From Pseudohongiella sp. (GTDB taxonomy: Bacteria; Pseudomonadota; Gammaproteobacteria; Pseudomonadales; Pseudohongiellaceae), in contig JAUSPW010000622.1 in NCBI GenBank assembly GCA_030652635.1, positions 1 to 21,552 of the forward strand: a stretch of 21,552 nucleotides of DNA, written 5' to 3'. The translations under genes were made by a program, and so were the position numbers. Under the pieces are notes generated by a model. The model was not told where the DNA came from. It saw nothing but the letters and a program-made list of their open reading frames with translations, and made no database searches. This document shows positions 8,102 through 14,900 of this stretch, in pieces; position 1 is the first letter of the stretch; each line of letters begins with the position of its first letter.

Positions 8102-9730
8102 ATGAAATTTTCCAAAGATATGCACTACACCTTAATGCTCAGAATTCTAGCCACTCTGGTGATAATTTTTACGGCTAATCTTCCAGCGGTAGCTCTTGCG
8201 GATTGTGATAATTTCAACTCGGCTGCGTTTTTTAGTGCAGCGGATGCTTTGCTAGTTCAACAATGTCTGGAAAACGGAGCGAGTCTTATAGATGAAGATA
8301 GCGATGGGCTGACCCCTTTGTTTCATGCAGTAGAAAATGCTAAAGATCCACTTGTTGTTGATCACATTTTTAATAGTGCTAGAGAATCAGGTATTGAATA
8401 CGCAGTAGGTTCGCACAAATTCAACGGAAGGTCTGTTGCGCATTATGCCGCAGCTGAAGCAATTGATCCGGCCATGCTGACATGGCTCTCAAAAAACGGT
8501 GTAAACGTTTTATCTACATTAGATTATGAATGTGGGGAAGGATGGTTTGCTTTCTGCGTCGAGCCCATCCATTTGGCTGCTGACAGAGAGGACGGCTTTT
8601 TGCACGTCGCGACGCTCTTGTCTTTAGGCGCTGATCGTTTGGTTCGAGATAACAATGACTTGTCTGTGAATGACAGAGTTTTAATGTCAGCAAATATACA
8701 GCTCAATACACTGTCGCTCGTGTCAGATGATTGGCCAGCCATTGTACATGGTGCCTTCTTGGATAGTTCCGTTACGTCCTTGGAGAGAGCTGGTCGTGAG
8801 CCTTGTAGTAATTTTCTTTCGGAAGATTTTTTTGCCAGTGCCAATCTCGAGCAGGTGATTTATTGTGTTTCCGCTGGTGCAAGCCCGCGTGCCGTAGATA
8901 TTAACGCAAATACTGCTATTCATCTGGCGGCGAAAACTACTTCAGATCCGCTTGTTATTGATTACTTGCTTTACAGTTTGTACCAAGGCGATATAGAGAG
9001 TGTGGGTCGAGTACTAGATCAGACCAACAACAGGGTATTTACCCCTTTGCATCTTGCAGCTGAGGCCAATGATAATCCAGAGGTTGCGGCACGATTGATT
9101 GCCTGGGGCGCGGACGTAGATTTTTTAGGTGGAACCAACAAAGAGATTAGAACGTTTGGTGAAAATCGTGGTGTAACACCCGTCCATCTCGTTCTGGCAA
9201 GAAATGACGCTGCGAGAGAATCCTTACTTGCAGTCTTGTTGGCGGCAGGTGCTGACCTCAGGCAGGCAGATCATAACGGATATCGCGCAATTCATTTTGC
9301 TGCTCTAAACCAGCCAAACTATCGTGTAATCTCTTTTCTGCAGCAGATTGATACGAATTTGAAAGGAATGTTCCAAGGGTTGGCCAGTCTCCAACGCGAC
9401 GATCGTAGTTTCACCGCGCTTCACCTTGCGGTATCTCGAGATGCAAATATAGAGACCATTCAATTAATGTTGGAATTTGGTTTCTCCGCGGATGATCAAA
9501 GCTCAAGTGAGTCGGGTCGTGTGACCCCGCTTATGGTTGCGGCAGAGTTTAATACTCACTCAGATGTTTTTTTCCGCTTGTTGGACTTCTCAGAGGAGCC
9601 TTGTTATCAGGGCCCTGATGGGCGAACCGTTGAAGGGCTATTGAGGCGGAATAGTCAGCTGATGAACTACGACTCAACGGGCCAACAGCGTTCTCCGTTA
9701 AGCGCATACAAAGAAAAGTGCCCTAACTAA
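8102..9730 (+). CDS. Exported ankyrin-repeat protein, 542 aa
   Basis: The N-terminus is a Sec-type signal peptide: a basic n-region, a hydrophobic core (about 15-29) and a likely signal peptidase I site after AVALA (residue 33). The mature protein carries about eight ankyrin repeats, recognisable as TPLFHAVE, SVAHYAAAE, PIHLAAD, AIHLAAK, TPLHLAAEAN, TPVHLVLA, AIHFAAL and TALHLAVS. It has exactly eight cysteines, in spaced pairs C35/C55, C144/C152, C235/C255 and C501/C540, which suits disulfides in the periplasm. The blocks starting at C35 and C235 look like an internal duplication. The start at 8102 has a weak GA-rich site; ATG 8120 is an alternative and keeps the signal. Ankyrin repeats bind proteins, so this is probably a periplasmic binding or sensing subunit for the membrane protein encoded 17 nt downstream. 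No enzymatic motif is visible. Confidence 0.85.
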   Translation: MKFSKDMHYTLMLRILATLVIIFTANLPAVALADCDNFNSAAFFSAADALLVQQCLENGASLIDEDSDGLTPLFHAVENAKDPLVVDHIFNSARESGIEYAVGSHKFNGRSVAHYAAAEAIDPAMLTWLSKNGVNVLSTLDYECGEGWFAFCVEPIHLAADREDGFLHVATLLSLGADRLVRDNNDLSVNDRVLMSANIQLNTLSLVSDDWPAIVHGAFLDSSVTSLERAGREPCSNFLSEDFFASANLEQVIYCVSAGASPRAVDINANTAIHLAAKTTSDPLVIDYLLYSLYQGDIESVGRVLDQTNNRVFTPLHLAAEANDNPEVAARLIAWGADVDFLGGTNKEIRTFGENRGVTPVHLVLARNDAARESLLAVLLAAGADLRQADHNGYRAIHFAALNQPNYRVISFLQQIDTNLKGMFQGLASLQRDDRSFTALHLAVSRDANIETIQLMLEFGFSADDQSSSESGRVTPLMVAAEFNTHSDVFFRLLDFSEEPCYQGPDGRTVEGLLRRNSQLMNYDSTGQQRSPLSAYKEKCPN

Positions 9731-9747
9731 ATTTCAAGGTGGTTACC

Positions 9748-10671
9748 ATGCTGAAAGCAGTCATTCTTGGAATTCGCGATTTTTTGAAATATTTGTATCG
9801 ATTGCTCGTCAGTTTACTGTTTGTAGCTTTGCTTCTTATTAATGTTGCCATGCTTTCAATCCCAGCTGTCTATAATCTTATGTCAGGAGTGTTTTGGGGA
9901 GCTGTTGAATTGGTGTCTGACAGTTATGCTAATCGATCCGGCACTCGAGCTTTATCTCGGCAGGAGCTTGATCAAATAGAGTTGGAGCGGCGCACCTCAA
10001 GAGAATCGCTACAAGCAATGTCTGAGGATCAGGGCAGGCTTCGGGCTGAGAACAGGGGCCTTGTAACGCAAGTAGAGAGTGCACGAGTTGAATTGCGAAA
10101 CTCACGCGCAATTGAGGCTGAAGCAGTATCGCGAGCTGAAGAGCTTGGCAGGCAAAATCTTACGTTGAGCTCCAGAGTTAACCAACTTGATACAGAGCTA
10201 CAAAACGGCAGGGCTGGGCAGCTCCAGATTAGAGGCGAAATATCGTCGATCTCAAAAAGAATGCAGCAGAGGTCTGTTCGTATGGTCGTCAGAAATACAG
10301 GGTTGATAGTTACAGATTCCATACCCCTGATTGGTACTATGGCAATTGTCGGGGGTTTGGCATGGGATGTAAAAGATACCTGTGATCAGATAGGTGATTT
10401 GCGGGAGCTTGAACAGGCGATTAATGTTTTTAATGACTCTCAATCCGATGTGATTGATCCCCCATGGTGTGGGATGGAAGCCAGTGATATTTTCAAGATG
10501 ATTTATTCAGGTGAATCATCACCAGAGGCGATTTGTGTGGAAGCTAGATTGCGAACTCGGTCGATGGATCCTCCTGAGTGTCGTTCTATCAGTGAGGATA
10601 GAGAATTATTTCCCAATCTAATCAATGATGAAATACCAATTTCACCGGGCATAGACTTGGGATTTGATTGA
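9748..10671 (+). CDS. Membrane-anchored coiled-coil protein, 307 aa
   Basis: The ATG at 9748 is chosen because AAGGTGG lies 5 nt upstream; a GTG at 9739 overlaps that site. The protein has a short basic N-terminus, one strong membrane segment (about 18-42), a long heptad-rich coiled coil (about 70-175, rich in Glu, Arg, Gln and Leu), then a second hydrophobic stretch (about 186-207, containing SIPLIGTMAIVGGLAW). The tail carries four cysteines (C212, C241, C263, C278). With positive charges before the first segment, the coiled coil is predicted on the periplasmic side if the second stretch is not a full membrane span. It follows the exported ankyrin gene by 17 nt and precedes the HEPN gene by 3 nt, so all three are likely co-translated. 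I recognise no family. A membrane scaffold that holds the ankyrin protein at the inner membrane is an inference. Confidence 0.8.
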   Translation: MLKAVILGIRDFLKYLYRLLVSLLFVALLLINVAMLSIPAVYNLMSGVFWGAVELVSDSYANRSGTRALSRQELDQIELERRTSRESLQAMSEDQGRLRAENRGLVTQVESARVELRNSRAIEAEAVSRAEELGRQNLTLSSRVNQLDTELQNGRAGQLQIRGEISSISKRMQQRSVRMVVRNTGLIVTDSIPLIGTMAIVGGLAWDVKDTCDQIGDLRELEQAINVFNDSQSDVIDPPWCGMEASDIFKMIYSGESSPEAICVEARLRTRSMDPPECRSISEDRELFPNLINDEIPISPGIDLGFD

Positions 10672-10674
10672 AAT

Positions 10675-11319
10675 ATGACGCGCTACGAACAACTCAAAAC
10701 CCGACAGCGCGCCGAACGCGCCAACTACCCCGAGCACCTTAGCCTCCGGGTTCACCGGGCATTGAGTTGGCTGAATCGCGCTGAGCAATGCAAGGACGAT
10801 GATGGCCGTTTCATCTTTTTGTGGATTTCCTTTAATGCTGCTTATGCCAACGAAACCGGAGAGATTCGCATCGCAGAGGGGCGCAGAGTATCTGACTTTT
10901 TGAGGCGATTAGTTGATCTGGATTCCGAGCAGCAACTGGCCAATATTGTCTGGCACAACTACTCAAATACCATTCGACTGCTGTTGGATAACCCCTATGT
11001 GTTCCAGCCGTATTGGGACAACCAGAACGGCTTGTCCGATTCTGGGAATTGGGAGCAACAATTCGACGCTGCTAAACGCGCTTCGCACAATGCGTTGGCC
11101 AACCGTGATACCTCAACCGTGCTGAGCATTGTCTTTAACCGGCTCTATACGCTCAGGAATCAATTGATTCACGGTGGTGCGACCTTTGACAGTTCCGTGA
11201 ATCGTAAACAGCTCAACGATAGTGCCAGACTGTTGGGAGATGTTGTGCCGGCCATCATTGCCATCATGATGGACAATGCGCAGCAGCATTGGGGTGAGGC
11301 CTGTTATCCGGTGAAGTGA
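10675..11319 (+). CDS. HEPN-domain protein (Apea-like), putative ribonuclease, 214 aa
   Basis: An all-helical protein with the HEPN signature Rx4H in LRNQLIHGG (Arg161, His166). It also has an aromatic segment FIFLWISFNAAY (about 43-54) typical of the first half of Apea-like HEPN domains. HEPN proteins with this motif are commonly metal-independent RNases in toxin-antitoxin, abortive-infection and CRISPR-linked systems, usually acting as dimers. Translation starts 3 nt after the membrane-protein stop with no good ribosome binding site, so re-initiation is likely. The 3' end of the gene is part of a 78-bp duplicated junction that recurs at 17393-17470. Its partner may be the envelope pair upstream, the two small ORFs downstream or the helicase. 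The domain call is good; RNase activity is inferred from the intact motif. Confidence 0.82.
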   Translation: MTRYEQLKTRQRAERANYPEHLSLRVHRALSWLNRAEQCKDDDGRFIFLWISFNAAYANETGEIRIAEGRRVSDFLRRLVDLDSEQQLANIVWHNYSNTIRLLLDNPYVFQPYWDNQNGLSDSGNWEQQFDAAKRASHNALANRDTSTVLSIVFNRLYTLRNQLIHGGATFDSSVNRKQLNDSARLLGDVVPAIIAIMMDNAQQHWGEACYPVK

Positions 11320-11358
11320 CCTGAAGGGAGGCTTATGCGCGCTGATTTGTTGGATATT
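11281..11358 (+). repeat. Duplicated gene junction, copy 1 (HEPN tail, ribosome binding site, next start)
   Basis: This 78-bp stretch matches 17393-17470 at 68 of 78 positions, with no gaps and a constant offset of 6112. The block 11302-11338 (37 bp) is identical to 17414-17450. It covers the last 13 codons of the HEPN gene with its stop, the 15-nt spacer with the strong site AAGGGAGG (11324-11331), and the first eight codons of the following ORF. Identity across both the coding end and the noncoding spacer points to a duplication or recombination event rather than protein constraint. Confidence 0.93.
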
Positions 11359-11469
11359 AAAAATTCGGTTCAGACATATAGAAGCGTGAAAATCTCTTTC
11401 CAAAAGACTTGCTCAATCGGAGTGCGAGCTAAACTTACTGATGTTGGTAGCGATGAGTACCTAATATGA
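11335..11469 (+). CDS. Small ORF, 44 aa, possible truncated gene start
   Basis: The ORF starts 15 nt after the HEPN stop behind a strong AAGGGAGG site and ends in an ATGA overlap with the 97-aa gene. Its first residues (MRADLLDI) resemble the start of the GIY-YIG protein at 17447 (MLTDLVDI), and the DNA around the two starts is part of the duplicated junction. After residue 8 the similarity stops. It may be the 5' fragment of a GIY-YIG-type gene joined to other sequence by a deletion, or a short leader peptide that feeds ribosomes into the 97-aa gene. There is no domain to recognise. The translation signals are good but a real protein product is uncertain. Confidence 0.5.
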   Translation: MRADLLDIKNSVQTYRSVKISFQKTCSIGVRAKLTDVGSDEYLI

Positions 11470-11759
11470 TTGATATGCAGCAAGTGCTGGTGGAAGTGAA
11501 AAAGAATGGGCGTGTTTGTCCCAATCCAAAAGCATGGCAAAAAATTTACGAAATGTTGCCGAATAAAGTCCGTAAAGGAAGTGCTTGGGAGCCCTCTTTA
11601 CCATTAATTTTGGCTGCTTGGTCGGATTCACCAGCTATGTTAAAAATGCTTCGCTTGCAAGAGCATATAGAATGGGCTGCCGCAAATGGCTGTCTTGAGC
11701 CGGTGTATGAGCTCTTGAAATCGCTGCCGGAAGATGAATGGCACCATATTGACGAGTGA
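11466..11759 (+). CDS. Small conserved-looking hypothetical protein, 97 aa
   Basis: A compact, probably cytoplasmic protein with the segments VCPNPKAWQKIYEMLPNK, WEPSLPLILAAW and EHIEWAAANGCLEPVYELL, and a C-terminal LPEDEWHHI. It is rich in tryptophan and proline for its size. I recall similar small proteins in bacterial accessory regions but no function, so I name none. The start is coupled to the 44-aa ORF through ATGA; a second ATG at 11475 is possible. It lies between the HEPN gene and the helicase, 177 bp ahead of the latter. A role as an antitoxin or adaptor for the HEPN protein is possible from size and position only. Confidence 0.65.
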   Translation: MIDMQQVLVEVKKNGRVCPNPKAWQKIYEMLPNKVRKGSAWEPSLPLILAAWSDSPAMLKMLRLQEHIEWAAANGCLEPVYELLKSLPEDEWHHIDE

Positions 11760-11936
11760 CAGCTAGCTAGATCGTTAAAATAGAGGTAAAACCACGCTGC
11801 TTTGCACATTATGAAAATCACCAAAAAATCAATGAGACAAATGTTGGAATCTCTAAACAACCACAATAAGCTAACTTTTTTCATTTAAATTTCAGCGTCA
11901 AAGTAACCTGGAGACAACCAGGAAAAAAGGGTGAAT
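11760..11936 (+). other. Intergenic, 177 bp, AT-rich leader of the helicase gene
   Basis: This is the first gap of more than 60 bp in the + strand gene run. It is AT-rich and holds a short inverted repeat CCTGG/CCAGG (11907-11911 and 11918-11922, 6-nt loop) directly before the A-rich ribosome-binding stretch of the helicase gene. I see no convincing sigma-70 promoter and no terminator with a T tract on the + strand. A 25-codon open frame (11811-11888) has no ribosome binding site. The gap may mean that the helicase has its own transcription start. Confidence 0.45.
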
Positions 11937-14900
11937 ATGCCTGATCTTCAGAAAGCCAATGCCCCACTGCGACTTGCCCAATACCTCAAGGAATTTGTTG
12001 GCTTGCGTACCACTACAGCGCGCGATGTAACCAAGTACGACACGGTGCTATGGTTTGGAGATATGCCGCAGGAGAAGGATTGTTTCAGCCCTGCTTGGGT
12101 CGATAGTTGCGAACCCGGTGAACCTTGGTTGGAAGTGAAAAAGCAGCAATTCGACGCCATGCCTGCTGTACCGGAAAGTATTCTGCCGTGGATTGATGTA
12201 ACCGCCCTGAAGCGTGCCAGCGATCAAATCCCTCCCCTTAGAACCAGCATCCTGGTACCCGATGAAGATTTTCAACTTGGTGACGGCGAAACGGCACCTT
12301 TATTAGAAGTTTCGTTAAATGACTTTCCCGAAGTGCAGGCGGCGTACAACGGCTTTCGTCCGCGTTGGCAAGCGTGGTCGGATGAATACCGGCGTCGTCA
12401 GAAAATTCAGGACTTGTACGCCCGGCTATTCGGGTTGCATACCCAGCTGCGCAAGCAAGGTGAATTACTTGAGTTAGTCCTTGGTCTTGGATTACTTGAC
12501 TGGCGTACTCCATCGGGCGGCCATATCCGACGTCATCTGGTGACTGCACGGGCTGAGTTGGTATTCGAGCCTGGTAAGGGAGTGATGCGGCTCGAGTCAC
12601 CCGGGGATGGTGCACGTTTGCGTATTGAAGATGACATGCTAGAGGCAGAGCTGCGCCCAGATCGCAGTCAGTATCAGGCGGTACAAATGCAGCTTGATCA
12701 TGTCGGTGATGAAATCTGGGACAAAGCCTTGATGCAGAATGCACTGAAACACTGGGCAGGTGCCTTAAATGCGGATTCTTTCTGGTCGGCGAATTTGCGC
12801 AGCCATGCCTCTGACCCAACAAAGCCAGTGGTCAGTTTTGCCCCGGCATTAATCCTTCGCAATCGCACACAGACCGGCATGGTGCGTATCTACGACGCCA
12901 TTATTGACCAAATTAATAATGGGTCAGACGAGGTGCCTCAAAGCTGGGGCAGTTTGATTGATGATGTTGATGACCAGCATGTCGAAAACCGTACCGCTAA
13001 TGGTGAGGTGAATCAATCAAACGACTACCAAAATGGCCAGCAGAGAATTTACTTTCCGCTGGCAGCAAACAAGGAACAACGCCGTATTGTTGAGGCAATT
13101 GATCGACAGCGCGGCGTGCTTGTGCAGGGGCCGCCGGGGACGGGTAAGAGCCATACTATTGCGAATCTCATTTGCCATCTGCTAGCCACGGGCAAACGGG
13201 TATTGATTACAGCAGAAACCGGCCGAGCTCTTCAGGTACTCAAAGACAAGTTGCCCGAAGACATTCAACCTTTATGTGTCAGTTTGTTGGGGCAAGGAGG
13301 CGATGCCTTCGCAGAGCTGAACTCAGCTGTCCAGGGTATCACCACAAAGCAAGCGGCCTATACGCCAGGCGCCTACGAGCCACGAATTGCCGAAATCGAT
13401 TCTGAGCTCGATGGCAACCGCCGTAGGCTCGCTGAAATCGATAATGAAATTAGTAGCTTACGCCAGGAAGAAACTTGCATACATCAAATTGCCAATGGCG
13501 CTTATCATGGCACAGCATCGGCGATAGCAGCGCGAGTGGCGCGAGAACGAGACGTTTATGGTTGGTTGAAACTACCGTTGGAAGTGACAACGCCTCCGCT
13601 GGTAAGCGGCGAGGAAATGTTGGCGTGGCTGGGAATTTGTGGCCGATATTCGGCGGCACAGATTGCTGAATCTAAGCTGAAGTTTCCTGCCAGTAGCGCA
13701 CTGGTTGACCCGCAAACTTTCGCCTCAGCGGTGGCCAATGAATCTGCTGCCATAATGAGTTTGGATCAATTGCAAGAGTTGCGCAAACATCGCGCCTACG
13801 CTGCTATCTATGCGATGCCAACAGGCAGGCGCATCGAACTCGGACAAATTCTGCGCAATCTGGAAGAACATCGTGCAGCGGTATCTAGAATTTCCAGCAG
13901 CTGGTCAAAGGATGCTTTGCGCGATCTTATAGCGGGAAAACGAGGCCGATGGGACACCATACTAGACAGAACTCATGAGCTTTTAGTCGATGCTGAGAAC
14001 CTTAGCTCAAAAATTGGCCATAGTGTTGTAACTACTCCTGCTAATCAAGATCGCAGGAAGGTGCGTGTTGACGCCCAAGCGGCCATGACGTTTCTGAATG
14101 AAGGGGGCTCTTGGAAACGCTTGGGAATGTTTATACCCGCTGAATTAAAAGGTAAAACCTACCTTAAAGATGAAGTCTTGGTGGACGGCGTAGGTGCAGC
14201 ATCGCCAGAGCAGTTGCAGACAGTGATCAATGAGATATCACTGGGTTTTGTGTTTGACGAGCTCATATCGATATGGAAAATGTTGGGTGTGGTAGTTTCT
14301 TCGGAGAATCGTCGCCTCCTGTTGGCTGATTTTCAGGAACAACAGGCTGATCTTAAGCATTGTACGGCTTACGCCGACGATTGCCTGAAGGCCAGCCGTT
14401 TTATGTCCATGTCTTCACCTGTTGTGCCCGAACCTGACTGGTTGAATGGTGAGATTGCGCAATGGACCGAGCTGCTTGACGTCGCTGAAAAAGAAGATAT
14501 ATATCAATCAGCACGCGATGCAGTGAAGCGATGCACTGTGGCAGTGGGTAGTCTTGCCGGATTGCATAATGCTCATATGTTAGTGACTAAAATAGCGACG
14601 TCGCTTGAGCAGAGAAATATTGGTGATTACAGCCGATATTATGCAGATCTGGTGGCTCTCGAAGAAATCTGTTCACTACAGTTGCAGCGAGTCGATATTG
14701 AAAACCGCCTCAAGGTTCACGTTCCTTATCTAGTGCCTGATATTGCGGGCAGCTTGGACAATGCTAACTGGCATCAACGTTTATCATCTTGGGAAGAGGC
14801 TTGGTTGTGGGCAATCGCGGACAATTGGTTGGAAAAGCGAACTGACTTTTCTTATCAGCAAAAATTGTGGCGTCGACGCCACGACGTAGATACAGTAATT

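Noticed and set aside
8192..8209. Lipoprotein signal (LADC) at the ankyrin protein N-terminus
   Set aside because: Aspartate directly before the cysteine does not fit the lipobox, and AVALA just upstream is a good signal peptidase I site.
11335..11469. 44-aa ORF as a full copy of the GIY-YIG gene
   Set aside because: Similarity to the GIY-YIG gene ends after the first eight codons, so it is at most a start fragment and not a duplicate.
11811..11888. 25-codon open frame before the helicase gene
   Set aside because: No ribosome binding site, very short and A-rich; nothing distinguishes it from chance.
12238..12822. Minus-strand open frame of 194 codons opposite the helicase N-terminus
   Set aside because: The His/Pro/Arg-rich translation looks like a shadow; the helicase frame is continuous.
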